Positions 18,154 through 27,140 of a stretch of 46,915 bases of DNA are shown in pieces. Source of the DNA: Evansella tamaricis (lineage in GTDB: Bacteria; Bacillota; Bacilli; Bacillales; Salisediminibacteriaceae); contig NZ_JAHQCS010000162.1 in assembly GCF_019042215.1 (NCBI RefSeq), forward strand, positions 1 to 46,915, written 5' to 3'. The notes below the pieces were generated by a model. That model searched no databases, was not told the DNA's origin, and saw nothing but the letters and a program-made list of their open reading frames with translations. The translations under genes were made by a program, and so were the position numbers. Position 1 is the stretch's first letter, and each line of letters starts with the position of its first letter.

Positions 18154-18309
18154 TTGATTAAAAAAAAGGATCAAGAAACAGAAGCTTCTATTGCAACAGG
18201 CATTGATGATGATGAAGAATTAAGTCAAAGGGCCACAGAAGAAGAAATTAAAAAGGGTGAATATACACGGGTTACTTCATTAAGATATGACGAGGATCCC
18301 AGAGCATAA
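18154..18309 (+). CDS. Small acidic protein, 51 aa, TTG start
   Basis: GAGGTGAGTAGC precedes a TTG start, and 51 codons follow: a basic IKKKDQE start, an acidic middle (GIDDDEELSQRATEEEIKKG) and the tail SLRYDEDPRA. It is strongly charged and probably partly disordered. I do not recognise it. The ribosome binding site, the spacing after the previous gene and the terminator 20 bases downstream support it as a real gene. Confidence 0.65.
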   Translation: MIKKKDQETEASIATGIDDDEELSQRATEEEIKKGEYTRVTSLRYDEDPRA

Positions 18310-18328
18310 TTACAAGTAATCAAGTAAA

Positions 18329-18375
18329 AGGTCGTCCCAAACGGTCATAAGAAGACCTTAGGGACGACCTCTCTC
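18329..18375. terminator. Bidirectional terminator between the small genes and dynA
   Basis: AGGTCGTCCC (18329-18338) and GGGACGACCT (18361-18370) pair perfectly, with an inner GGTC/GACC hairpin in the loop. On the minus strand a short T-run follows, which fits termination of dynA. Confidence 0.75.
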
Positions 18376-18384
18376 CTGATTAAA

Positions 18385-21300
18385 TTATATGAATTCAGAC
18401 AGTTGTTTTACTTCCCTTTCAATCGTTTCTATTATGGTTTTATCAGCCAGTTCCTCAAATCTTTTCAACTCATTATCACATGCATTATATAAGTTTTTCT
18501 TTATCCCTTTTTCTACTTCTGATAACTTAATGTTAAGCTCCCCATGTAAGTCATGAGACATTTTCTTAATTAAGCTGCCGGAAATGTCCACCCCATCAGC
18601 AACTAATACTTCCTTCAATTCCTTAACCCTTCCATTCTCAAAAAAGTCTTTTTTATTTTTTAAGTACGAGTAATATTTAGTAGGATCAAGGAACAATACG
18701 TGTTCAGAGAATTCCACATCGATCGTACCCCACTCCCATTCCAGTTCACAAGAAAGATGAGGTATGTTTTCCCGTATTTCCTGTAAACTATCAGAGAGCC
18801 AATTACGCGAAAGTTCTTTCATTTTCTCTTCGATGCGAATAGTAGTGGAATCCATTTCCTGTATTAAAAACGTTTGAGATTGGCTCAACCATTCTTTTAT
18901 TGCTGCATCTAGTTGCTGATGTAGTTCTTTTTTTCTGCTCTCTGTAATAACAGCCACATTAATGGATGATGTGAAATAATCATTCATGACAAACTTCATA
19001 CGTTCTTTTAAATACAGAGTTAATTGGTCTAATTCTTCAAGAACTTGCCTATTCACATTAGTAAAATTAAATTCTTGTATATGTGTTTTTTGCTCTTGGA
19101 CAGTTTCTTTTAATTGGGAAAATCTTTTAGACTGACTGTCCTCTTCTTCCCTCAGATAATCGATACTTTCCTTCAGCTTTTCAAAAAATAATTGCACTTC
19201 ACTCTTAATTATTTTAAGACTTAATTGCTTAAGCTCCACAATTGTTTGGTTATTAAAATAGGATTCAAAGTCAGAGAAGGTAGAGTCCGTTTGGTCTCCT
19301 ATTTTTTTCTGTTTTTCCATTAATCCTTGTTTACTCGACAGATGAAATAGTCTTGGATTAGAAATGCCGTTTTTTAAGAGTTGTTCCCTTACATGATGGC
19401 GTACTCCATTTAATTCCCCATCACTGCCAGCCAAGTCAGATGCATTAATGACAAAATATAACTTATCATGCTGAAAACTTTCATTTACTTTCCCTATTTG
19501 CTGCAGGAAGTACTGATCAGCTTTTGAAAATGCATGATTATAATAGGTTAAATAAAAAATCGCATCAGATTTACGCATCTGCTGAAAAGCAACATTCGTA
19601 TGACGTCCATAAATAGAATTAACACCAGGAGTATCTACTAATACGACACCTTTTTCTGTAAGTTCACAGTCATAATATATATCTACTTTTTCCACAAGAC
19701 ATGCCTTCTGTTCATTAGCGACAAAACTTTCCATTTCAGTTAGTGAAATGGATAGCGTACTTCCAAGTTCCTCCCAACGTGCTTGAATACTCCCTTGTAT
19801 CGTGAGTAGATAAGTCACATACGTTTTTTGCCAATTGGAAATAAAATTTTTCTGTTTTGGATTCCATGTTATAAGACTTTCCAGATCAATGGAATATCCT
19901 AAATGCTCGCTGATAATTTTTACTTCTTTGTTTAACGATTCTCTCGTTTTAAAAGTAACCACTGCCGTACCATGAGAATATTCTTCGTTCCCCTTTTGAA
20001 CTATATTTACTGTTGCTGTAGTAGGATTGGGGGAAACCGGCAATACAACCTCTCCAAGTAATGCATTGGCAAAACTTGACTTTCCTGCACTAAATGCACC
20101 GAATAAAGAAATCATATATTGTTTATTTTCAAACCTTTTCAACCTTTTCAAAATCCGATTTCTCTCATCTGACAAGTACCTTTTGTTCTTATAACTATGA
20201 AGAACTTCTTTCAATCCATGTAACCATAGATCTGATTTTGTATCTATGTACTCTGTATCAGATATATTAAATTGATCCGTCTCTGTTTTTTTATGAATCA
20301 CACTATTAGCAGGAATAGAGATGTGCTGAAAACTCTCCCCTACCACATCTGGAAACGGTAATTTCGAAGCTTCCAATACCTCTTTTATAAAGAGATGATT
20401 AGGGGGTGTCTTGTTGATTTTATCTTCCATTTTTTCAACTAACGAATTGTAATAAGTTCCCGTTTCGTATAATTTATTACTGAATTCTTCAATTTGAGAA
20501 AGTTCTTCTTGGATATTTAATAGAGACTTTTCTTTTTGATAATAATATTCCTTCAGACCACTAATATACACATTAAGAACGTAATTAGCCTGTTTCCGGA
20601 TCGCCTTTACAATTCTATCTGTCATGTCTTTTGTGAAAGTATAGACATAGTTTCTGCTGGCATGGTCAGCAGAAACGTATTTTTCAAATTGTTCTGGTGT
20701 AACCTCATATGTTAAATTATCAAGTTCTTCTACGAATTGATCTTTATTAGACAGTTTTGATCTATCCAATTGTTGAAAATAATCTCTAAGATGGAATAAT
20801 AGTTGTGTTTTCACTTTATCTTGCAGATCAGTGACTGCTTTGTTTAATCTGTTCGTCTGTTCCTCTTGCGTTTTCTTTTTTGAAAAGAGTAATCCTACTT
20901 TAAATCCTGGCTGAATACTCTCTATCCATTGACGTGTAAAATCAGTTGTGGAGTATGGAAACAATGTCACGTTTTTAAATAATGAATCCGTCTTTTCCAT
21001 AAAGTCCTTCTCGTATTTTCCCTGATAATTCCTTACTTTTTCTAAATTCTGAACAATTTCATGTCTTTTATGCAGTTGTTCTTCCGATAAACCCCTGTCA
21101 ATCATTTCCTCCACTATTCTAGCTTTTTTATCCTGTTCTTCCTCCTTTATCCTCTGTTGAACAGAACGATAAAACCCCTTTTCCAGTTGACCCCACGCGC
21201 TGTCTAAAAGACTGTTACTATTAAATAGGATACCCTTTACTTCTTTCTCAAAGAGAGAAAACTCATTTAAATGGTGTTCTTTATCTTTCATAGTAGTAAA

Positions 21301-21972
21301 ATATAGCTTTGTGAATTGGATTTCCCACTCTTGAAAGACTCGTTCGAGGGACATCTTATAATCAGCGAAAGGAATTTCCATTTCATTATGTTTATCAATT
21401 TGGTTAATGACAATATAAAGGAGTTTATTTTCAACAGACAATTGTTTCAAAAAGAATAAATTTGTTTCGGATTGAACATGATTATAGTCCATTACATAGA
21501 CAATAATATCTGTAGTATAAAGTTGCTCCACCGTCATTTTTTCGTGGGTTTCGTCTGTAGAATCAACACCAGGTGTATCTAAAATTCTGCTGTTTTCCCC
21601 TAAAAACGGCAAGTTTGCTGTAATTGTCATTCCTTGAATATCATTACCATTCATCCCCCACTCGCGCACTCTATCCCATGGTATCTCTCCTGACCATTGT
21701 TTTTCTTCTTCGATAGAATGAACCTGTAAGCCAAGTTCCCCATTTTGAATAGTGATGATATTTGCACTTGTTGGGATTGGACTTGTTGGTAGAACTTCCG
21801 CTCCTAAAAATGTATTTAACATGGTTGATTTACCAGCGGAAAAATGCCCACAAAATGCAACCTCAAAGATGTTTTTTTGAAATTTATCCTCTAATCTTTT
21901 TAATCGAAATTTTTCTTCCGTTGTTAGTGAAACGATATCGTTATGATTAATTAGTTTTTTGACGTTCTGCAA
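18385..21972 (-). CDS. dynA: Double dynamin-like GTPase DynA
   Basis: 1195 residues, nearly the length of B. subtilis DynA (YpbR). Two dynamin modules lie in tandem. The first has the P-loop GHFSAGKST (42-50), DTPGVD (132-137) and NQID (190-193); the second has GAFSAGKSS (625-633) and DTPGVN (780-785). Each is followed by long helical stalk regions, and two hydrophobic patches (about 338-365 and 540-560) could be paddle segments that touch membrane. In B. subtilis DynA tethers and fuses membranes in trans, helping with membrane damage and phage resistance. TTG start with GGAGGGTTCATAG upstream. Single gene here, with a terminator at its 3' end. Confidence 0.95.
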   Translation of the reverse strand: MQNVKKLINHNDIVSLTTEEKFRLKRLEDKFQKNIFEVAFCGHFSAGKSTMLNTFLGAEVLPTSPIPTSANIITIQNGELGLQVHSIEEEKQWSGEIPWDRVREWGMNGNDIQGMTITANLPFLGENSRILDTPGVDSTDETHEKMTVEQLYTTDIIVYVMDYNHVQSETNLFFLKQLSVENKLLYIVINQIDKHNEMEIPFADYKMSLERVFQEWEIQFTKLYFTTMKDKEHHLNEFSLFEKEVKGILFNSNSLLDSAWGQLEKGFYRSVQQRIKEEEQDKKARIVEEMIDRGLSEEQLHKRHEIVQNLEKVRNYQGKYEKDFMEKTDSLFKNVTLFPYSTTDFTRQWIESIQPGFKVGLLFSKKKTQEEQTNRLNKAVTDLQDKVKTQLLFHLRDYFQQLDRSKLSNKDQFVEELDNLTYEVTPEQFEKYVSADHASRNYVYTFTKDMTDRIVKAIRKQANYVLNVYISGLKEYYYQKEKSLLNIQEELSQIEEFSNKLYETGTYYNSLVEKMEDKINKTPPNHLFIKEVLEASKLPFPDVVGESFQHISIPANSVIHKKTETDQFNISDTEYIDTKSDLWLHGLKEVLHSYKNKRYLSDERNRILKRLKRFENKQYMISLFGAFSAGKSSFANALLGEVVLPVSPNPTTATVNIVQKGNEEYSHGTAVVTFKTRESLNKEVKIISEHLGYSIDLESLITWNPKQKNFISNWQKTYVTYLLTIQGSIQARWEELGSTLSISLTEMESFVANEQKACLVEKVDIYYDCELTEKGVVLVDTPGVNSIYGRHTNVAFQQMRKSDAIFYLTYYNHAFSKADQYFLQQIGKVNESFQHDKLYFVINASDLAGSDGELNGVRHHVREQLLKNGISNPRLFHLSSKQGLMEKQKKIGDQTDSTFSDFESYFNNQTIVELKQLSLKIIKSEVQLFFEKLKESIDYLREEEDSQSKRFSQLKETVQEQKTHIQEFNFTNVNRQVLEELDQLTLYLKERMKFVMNDYFTSSINVAVITESRKKELHQQLDAAIKEWLSQSQTFLIQEMDSTTIRIEEKMKELSRNWLSDSLQEIRENIPHLSCELEWEWGTIDVEFSEHVLFLDPTKYYSYLKNKKDFFENGRVKELKEVLVADGVDISGSLIKKMSHDLHGELNIKLSEVEKGIKKNLYNACDNELKRFEELADKTIIETIEREVKQLSEFI

Positions 21973-22490
21973 CTATGAACCCTCCTCATCCCTATTTACT
22001 ATATCTAATTTTCACACTAATTTGAAGGGATATCTAATTTAAATACAGTATTAATATTAAAAAAAGGGCTATGAATGATTCATATACTTAAATTCAGATA
22101 TATCTCAAGTCATATAAATAAGCAGAGGAGGACGGGTTTATAATATTCAGTTAAACAAACGCATAATTATACATTTATTTCTTAAGACTAAAGTTATTCC
22201 ATCGATTCTAAGAAACCGATTTCATCTTATACGGAGGAATACAGGAGTATTTTAAAGAAAAATATTGTTTTCTTTTAATAAATTATATGTTATTATCAAA
22301 TTTGTTGCTTTATGGTTATAAATGAGGATTCAGCACAATATAATTGTCGAATTTAGGAATAAAATAATTTATAGAAATATACAAAAAAACATTTTATTTT
22401 CTGCTGATTTCTTGTAATATACTCTAAGGGAGTATTTAGTTACCATATTAAATAATTTAATATACTATTTAAGTAATCATATAAAGTTGG
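21973..22490. other. Gene-free AT-rich stretch upstream of dynA
   Basis: No supported coding sequence was found on either strand. The region probably holds the dynA promoter and that of the downstream tRNA-like/GNAT unit, but no -35/-10 pair stands out with confidence. A GAGGAGG sequence at about 22126 is not followed by a usable start codon. Confidence 0.5.
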
Positions 22491-22494
22491 TTAT

Positions 22495-22564
22495 TTATGG
22501 GAAGGCAAATGGTGCGCCACCAGTTTTCAGCTGGTCCTAGTGGGTTCGATTCCCACCCCGGAAT
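22495..22564 (+). ncRNA. tRNA-like cloverleaf, possible pseudo-tRNA (UUC loop)
   Basis: The T arm is canonical: GTGGG, loop TTCGATT, CCCAC (22540-22556). The anticodon arm ACCAG, loop TTTTCAG, CTGGT (22519-22535) is a perfect 5-bp stem with a 7-base loop that would present UUC. A shortened D arm with a GG-containing loop lies at 22504-22518. The acceptor arms TTATGGG (22495-22501) and CCCGGAA (22557-22563) pair with one mismatch and one wobble. No CCA is encoded, position 8 is not U and position 26 is missing, so it is either a decayed tRNA or a tRNA mimic in the GNAT leader. Confidence 0.5.
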
Positions 22565-22590
22565 TTTTGTGCATTCGAAAAATTTCGAGG

Positions 22591-22618
22591 GTGAGTCTCA
22601 CACAACAGGACTGTCCTC
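22591..22618. promoter_or_regulatory. Two short odd palindromes before the GNAT gene
   Basis: GTGAGTCTCAC (22591-22601) and AGGACTGTCCT (22608-22618) are each perfect palindromes around a single T, 6 bases apart, in the leader between the tRNA-like element and the acetyltransferase ribosome binding site. They could be protein-binding sites; chance is possible. Confidence 0.3.
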
Positions 22619-22634
22619 ATTTGGAGGGATTAAA

Positions 22635-23195
22635 ATGCTAAGAAAACGTGATCTTCAAGAATCTCATGCTCTTTATGAATTGATGGTGCACCCGGATGTC
22701 TTCCCTTTTGTACGCCAAAAAGCTTACTCACAAGAAGAATTTATTTTTTTAACAAAACAAACAATCGAAGCGGAAGAGCGTGGTGAATTGATTTCACGGA
22801 CTATTCTTGATGAGTGGGGCTCTCCAATTGGAACAATTAATTTATTTGATATTGAAGATAATGCAGGATTCCTTGGTACATGGATAGGAAAACCTTATCA
22901 TGGCAAAGGGTATAACAACCCAGCAAAAGAAGCGTTCTTTAATGAATTATTTTATGAAATGGGAATTGAAAGAATTTTTATGCGCATACGCAAAGTTAAT
23001 GTACGCTCAAATAAAGCAGCTGAAAAATTATCCTATGTGACTTTAGCGAATGAATCCAGGAAATCATTATTAGATGAATTAAATGCTGGAGAGGATATAT
23101 ATAATTTATATGAAATCTCTAAAGATTTGTATACCCTACACACCATGCGTTCCGTTACTGTGTTAGAAGATCAACACCAGTTGAAAGAAGCTTAA
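22635..23195 (+). CDS. GNAT family N-acetyltransferase
   Basis: 186 residues from the ATG at 22635, with GGAGGG 6 bases upstream. The open frame extends upstream to 22497 only because the tRNA-like leader lacks stops. The GNAT acetyl-CoA signature appears in GTWIGKPYHGKGYNNPAKEA, followed by NVRSNKAAEKL. It resembles the RimJ/RimL-like branch. The acceptor substrate (protein N-terminus, amino acid or antibiotic) is unknown. A terminator follows at 23221. Confidence 0.88.
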   Translation: MLRKRDLQESHALYELMVHPDVFPFVRQKAYSQEEFIFLTKQTIEAEERGELISRTILDEWGSPIGTINLFDIEDNAGFLGTWIGKPYHGKGYNNPAKEAFFNELFYEMGIERIFMRIRKVNVRSNKAAEKLSYVTLANESRKSLLDELNAGEDIYNLYEISKDLYTLHTMRSVTVLEDQHQLKEA

Positions 23196-23220
23196 GTCTT
23201 GTTTTATAACAAAACGTCCA

Positions 23221-23266
23221 AGAGCCACATGGCTATCCTAAACAGGAAGTCCATGTGGTTCTTTTC
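23221..23266 (+). terminator. Intrinsic terminator of the GNAT gene
   Basis: AGAGCCACATGG and CCATGTGGTTCT form a 12-bp stem with one G-U pair, followed by TTTTC. Confidence 0.75.
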
Positions 23267-23282
23267 GGTTTGTTGTAATAAT

Positions 23283-25478
23283 TTATGATAATTCTGAGTT
23301 GGTAAACTGAAACTCTATTTTTTCTCCCTCTTTATTCCAATGTAAGTGGGCGTTGAATGTTCTCTCACCCTTTTTAAATCCCTTGATAAGATCCGTTCTC
23401 CCCGTTGCTAATAATTGTTTTAGTATCGTTTGAGTAATATTTTTCCCTAAAATCCTTTTTGATATGGTGAAATCACACTTCGTTTTTGTATAATTTGAGC
23501 AACCATATAATTTTCCCTTATCCACTACATTTCCACCACATTTTTTACAAGTGCCAAAGGAAATGTTTCTCTTTTGTCCTTTACTCCATTTCCCTTTTGG
23601 AGACGAGGACTGAATACTTTCCACGTCATATTGATTGAAATCCCAATGCCCTGAATCTTTCACAGCTTCTTCAATCAAGCTGGCAGCAAGTTTTTTTACC
23701 TGCTCCATAAACACTTGTGGAGACGCCATACCATCTCCAATTTCTGTCAATCGTTGTTCCCATTTTGCGGTCATTTCAGCAGAAGCCAAAATACTTTCTC
23801 CGACAGCATCTATTAGTAACATCCCTTTTTCTGTAGAAAAAACTTGATTTTTCCTGACCTCAATATACTTTCTGTCTTTTAAAACACCGATAATACCAGC
23901 ACGTGTAGCCTCTGTCCCTAGTCCTTCTGTCTGTTTCAATACTTTAACTAACTGTTCATCCTCAATATGTTTCCCAGCTGTTTTCATTAAGGTAATGAGG
24001 TCCCCTTCTGTATAACGCTTTGGAGGTTGCGTTTTGCTTTCTTTCACACTCCCATTCTCAACCGTACCAAGTTGACCTTCTTCGAGTAGTGGCAAATTTT
24101 GTTCCTCTACAGAACCGTCTTTCGCCTTTTGTGTCTCAAAAATAACTTTTCGCCATCCATCCTTCAAGGTGACCTTCCCCTTTGATACAAATGTAGCTCG
24201 CTTATCTACTAATGTTTGAATCGTCGTGGAATTTACGATTGCCTTTTCGTAATGGGCAGCAATTAATCTCCTAATTATCAAGTCATATATCTTCCCTTCT
24301 TCCTCCGGGAGCTTTGAAACATCCTTAACCTGCTCTGTAGGAATAATGGCATAATGATCCTTTACTTTCTTTTCATTTACATACCGCTTGTTCTCCATGA
24401 TGGAAGGAACCGGCAATGGAAATAATAGGCTGTATTCCTTTAAATTGCTAATTTTTTCAAGAATTTCTGGAAATTGAGCCGCCTCCCCTTTCGTGACAAA
24501 ATTCGAGTCACTTCTTGGATAAGAGATAATCCCCTTCAAATAAAGTTTTTGAGCAATATCTAAAGTTTTTTTGGGAGAATATCGATACATTTTATTGGCC
24601 GTTGCCTGAAGCGCCGAAAGATTAAATAAATAGGGGGGGTGAAATTCTTTTCTTTCCTTCTTTATCTCCAAAACTTCAGCAGGCTTGTCCTTGCAGAATT
24701 CCTTGATTTTTTCTGCTAATTCCTTCGTTTGAATTCTCGATTCACCGTCTTTATGCCATTTCCCACTATATTTTTTTCCTTCGATTTGAAAATCTGCGTT
24801 CACTTCCCAAAAGGGTTCCGATTGAAAATTTGCAATTTCAAGCTCACGTTTTACGATTAAAGCTAATGTGGGGGTTTGAACACGGCCTGTTGAGAAGACA
24901 TCCTTCACTCCTTTCTTTTGAAGGAGAAGAGTATATGCCCTTGATGCATTCATACCAACTAACCAATCAGCACAAGCTCTGCTTATTGCTTCAAAGTAGA
25001 TATTCCTCGTGTCTTCTTCATTTAGTAAATTTTCAAATCCATTGATAACTGATTTTGGAGTTAATGAGGATATCCAGAGCCGTTTCATTGGTTTACGGTT
25101 TTTCGCTAGAATAAGGATTAATCTAACAATTGCCTCACCTTCCCGTTCTGCGTCTCCTGCAATGATTACTTCATCTACTTCTTTCCGGTGAAGTAATTCT
25201 TTGACTTTATTAAACTGCTTGCCCTTTGATTTAACCACACGATGTTGAAACCGGTCTGGGATTATTGGAAGAGTCTCCATAGACCATTTTTTCCATTTCG
25301 GATCATATACTTCAGGCGGAACAAGTTCACACAAATGTCCAACGGCCCAAGTTACATATGCTCCATCTGGAAAAACATGATTCGCAGCAATTTCAAGATA
25401 ACCATCTTTCTTTTTATGTGTAAAAGGAGTGGCTAATTTTGAGCCTTGGTCCGGTTTTTCAGCAACAATTAATTTCAT
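23283..25478 (-). CDS. topB: DNA topoisomerase III
   Basis: 731 residues, matching TopB of Bacillus. The TOPRIM domain carries E7 (VAEKPDQ) and DAEREGE (109-115), and the catalytic tyrosine is Y320 in GIISYPRSDSNF. A C-terminal zinc ribbon is visible (CKKCGG ... YGCSNY ... TKC). It is a type IA enzyme that decatenates and relaxes negatively supercoiled DNA, usually in replication and recombination. TAGGTGAATTCCAG precedes the ATG. No terminator lies between it and the LexA-box promoter 350 bases upstream, so SOS control is possible. Confidence 0.95.
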   Translation of the reverse strand: MKLIVAEKPDQGSKLATPFTHKKKDGYLEIAANHVFPDGAYVTWAVGHLCELVPPEVYDPKWKKWSMETLPIIPDRFQHRVVKSKGKQFNKVKELLHRKEVDEVIIAGDAEREGEAIVRLILILAKNRKPMKRLWISSLTPKSVINGFENLLNEEDTRNIYFEAISRACADWLVGMNASRAYTLLLQKKGVKDVFSTGRVQTPTLALIVKRELEIANFQSEPFWEVNADFQIEGKKYSGKWHKDGESRIQTKELAEKIKEFCKDKPAEVLEIKKERKEFHPPYLFNLSALQATANKMYRYSPKKTLDIAQKLYLKGIISYPRSDSNFVTKGEAAQFPEILEKISNLKEYSLLFPLPVPSIMENKRYVNEKKVKDHYAIIPTEQVKDVSKLPEEEGKIYDLIIRRLIAAHYEKAIVNSTTIQTLVDKRATFVSKGKVTLKDGWRKVIFETQKAKDGSVEEQNLPLLEEGQLGTVENGSVKESKTQPPKRYTEGDLITLMKTAGKHIEDEQLVKVLKQTEGLGTEATRAGIIGVLKDRKYIEVRKNQVFSTEKGMLLIDAVGESILASAEMTAKWEQRLTEIGDGMASPQVFMEQVKKLAASLIEEAVKDSGHWDFNQYDVESIQSSSPKGKWSKGQKRNISFGTCKKCGGNVVDKGKLYGCSNYTKTKCDFTISKRILGKNITQTILKQLLATGRTDLIKGFKKGERTFNAHLHWNKEGEKIEFQFTNSELS

Positions 25479-25736
25479 CTGGAATTCACCTAGTTTCTAT
25501 AATACTAATGTTCTATAAGTCTTAATTCTTTTGTCTGATAAAATTATTATAACTTATAACAGTAGGTAACTCTCGCAATAATAAATTGTCACTCCCATAA
25601 TGCTTTTTTATCATACTTGGAAATACTTAAGTGGTCTAAATAATGAAGTAGTGTTCGGTTTACATACTCTTATATCATAGTATTCTCTTCGAGGTAGGAT
25701 GGAAGTATAGGGGGCTAATCAGGAGAAAATCGTTTG

Positions 25737-25817
25737 CTAAATGACAGGTAGTACTCCAGGATTGTATTCTGTTTTGGAAAACTGATCTAGAAGCATTCCT
25801 TTAGGTAATTCAATCAT
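25737..25817 (-). CDS. Putative 26-aa SOS-controlled leader peptide or small protein
   Basis: An ATG at 25817 with GGAGGTG 7 bases upstream is followed by 26 codons ending in TAG. The product begins MIELPKGMLLDQ and ends GVLPVI; it is not a membrane helix and I recognise no family. A TATAAT -10 box lies about 30 bases upstream with a LexA-type box over the -35 region, a textbook gene start. It may be a leader for topB, 260 bases downstream, or the stub of a decayed damage-inducible gene. Confidence 0.55.
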   Translation of the reverse strand: MIELPKGMLLDQFSKTEYNPGVLPVI

Positions 25818-25847
25818 ACGTTAACACCTCCTCTATTAATTAACTCT

Positions 25848-25853
25848 ATTATA
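25848..25853 (-). promoter_or_regulatory. -10 box of the LexA-controlled promoter
   Basis: TATAAT on the minus strand (TGTATAATAG). The -35 position, 17 bases upstream, reads AACATT and falls inside the LexA box. Confidence 0.6.
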
Positions 25854-25864
25854 CACGAGTATAC

Positions 25865-25878
25865 AGAACGAATGTTCG
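25865..25878. promoter_or_regulatory. LexA (SOS) box
   Basis: The core GAAC-GAAT-GTTC fits the Bacillus LexA/DinR consensus CGAAC-N4-GTTCG with one flank mismatch (AGAACGAATGTTCG). It overlaps the -35 region of the minus-strand promoter, the usual place for repression. It also lies 125 bases before the dehydrogenase gene on the plus strand, but upstream of that gene's own promoter. Confidence 0.7.
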
Positions 25879-25937
25879 AACAAGATGTGAACGGATGTTG
25901 AATTTTAGCTTAAATTATAGTGGAGTAAATATTTTGT

Positions 25938-25966
25938 TTGGTTATTCTTTTCACCTACTTTATACT
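25938..25966 (+). promoter_or_regulatory. Likely promoter of the glycerol-1-phosphate dehydrogenase-like gene
   Basis: TTGGTT (25938-25943), a 17-base spacer and TATACT (25961-25966), about 37 bases before the ATG. Confidence 0.5.
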
Positions 25967-26002
25967 TGTAGATATTAGTTGATAGTAAAGGGGAATAGTA
26001 CG

Positions 26003-27052
26003 ATGATAAACCAGATGACGGTTCCAATTCCATCTATCTTAAAAATAAATAATGACGTTATTTTAAATTTGGAAGAACTTTTGCTGAAACACCGTTTTTC
26101 CAATGCGATCATTCTCTTTGATGAATTTACTTATGAGACGTTTGAAAAAGGAATTGTTGGATCCTTTCACTCTGTACCAGTAGTTACGAAGCTCCTTTCC
26201 CAAGAATTAGATATTCAAGACCTTGTTGTAAAGTCCTTTGAAATGGATCGATATGACGTTGTCATCGCCATGGGTGGCGGCGCTGTAATTGATTACGGTA
26301 AATATATCGCTTTTTCCCGGCGAAGTCCGTTCATCAGTATTCCAACATCTGCCTCCAACGACGGTTTTGCCAGCAGTAATTGCTCCATTTATGTGAATGG
26401 CAAAAAAACAACGGTTCCAGCAAGAGTGCCTTATGGTATTATTGCTGACCTATCCATCATCGAACAAGCACCAAAGAAATTTATTTTAGCTGGAATTGGA
26501 GATCTTATGTCAAATATTACAGCACTTTATGATTGGGAATTTGAAGAATCCCACCATGTGGATAATGTCAATCCCTTTGCCCTCATGTTAAGTAAAAAAG
26601 GTGTGAATAGCTTTATACGTACCCCGATGGAGAATATAAGGAATCCCATATTGTTAAAAGAATTAGTCAGTTCCTTAACTATGAGTGGAATAGCAACTAT
26701 AATCAGTGGAAACAGTGCCCCTATCAGTGGTTCTGAACATCTCATATCACATGCGTTAGATAAAATTTCCATGAACCCACAAATGCATGGAATACAGGTA
26801 GGTATTGCTACCTATATCATGGCCAATGTCCAAAACCATCGTAAAGAAAGAATGTACAAAGTGTTTGACCGTACTGGATTTTTTGACTATGTAAAAGGGT
26901 TAGAATTAAATAAAGATGAATACATAGAAGCTATTAAATTGGCCCCAACCATTAAACCAAACCGTTTTACCTATTTGCATCTTGAAAAGTATCGCGAAAA
27001 AGCCCTGGAGTTTTTAGATACAGATCCCATATTACAAGACATCTTTACATGA
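26003..27052 (+). CDS. sn-Glycerol-1-phosphate dehydrogenase-like enzyme (AraM/EgsA type)
   Basis: 349 residues from the ATG at 26003, with AAAGGGGA 8 bases upstream. NAD-binding GGG at 91-93 (AMGGGAVID). The motifs PTSASNDGFAS and GIGDLMSNITALYDW are typical of glycerol-1-phosphate dehydrogenases in the iron-containing alcohol dehydrogenase superfamily. Metal ligands would be D167, H246 and H262. In Bacillus, AraM makes sn-glycerol-1-phosphate for archaeal-type heptaprenylglyceryl lipids. The protein is shorter than B. subtilis AraM, so another polyol phosphate substrate is possible. A terminator follows. Confidence 0.82.
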   Translation: MINQMTVPIPSILKINNDVILNLEELLLKHRFSNAIILFDEFTYETFEKGIVGSFHSVPVVTKLLSQELDIQDLVVKSFEMDRYDVVIAMGGGAVIDYGKYIAFSRRSPFISIPTSASNDGFASSNCSIYVNGKKTTVPARVPYGIIADLSIIEQAPKKFILAGIGDLMSNITALYDWEFEESHHVDNVNPFALMLSKKGVNSFIRTPMENIRNPILLKELVSSLTMSGIATIISGNSAPISGSEHLISHALDKISMNPQMHGIQVGIATYIMANVQNHRKERMYKVFDRTGFFDYVKGLELNKDEYIEAIKLAPTIKPNRFTYLHLEKYREKALEFLDTDPILQDIFT

Positions 27053-27086
27053 ATAAAGTCTCTGTGATTTATTTAGGTAATTAACA

Positions 27087-27120
27087 ACAACCACGCTGTA
27101 AATGCGTGGTTGTGCTTTTC
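27087..27120 (+). terminator. Intrinsic terminator of the dehydrogenase gene
   Basis: ACAACCACGC and GCGTGGTTGT form a perfect 10-bp stem followed by GCTTTTCC. Confidence 0.75.
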
Positions 27121-27140
27121 CTTTCTGAAATTACTTATTC

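Noticed and set aside
18385-21972. Fusion or misassembly of two dynamin genes
   Set aside because: The tandem two-GTPase layout and length match the known DynA/YpbR architecture, so it is normal for the family.
22497-22634. 46-residue N-terminal extension of the GNAT protein
   Set aside because: It is encoded by the tRNA-like leader; the ATG at 22635 has a strong ribosome binding site and the extension has no GNAT features.
22565-22634. T-box leader
   Set aside because: A tRNA-like element is nearby, but no T-box sequence (AGGGTGGNACCGCG) or terminator/antiterminator pair is visible.
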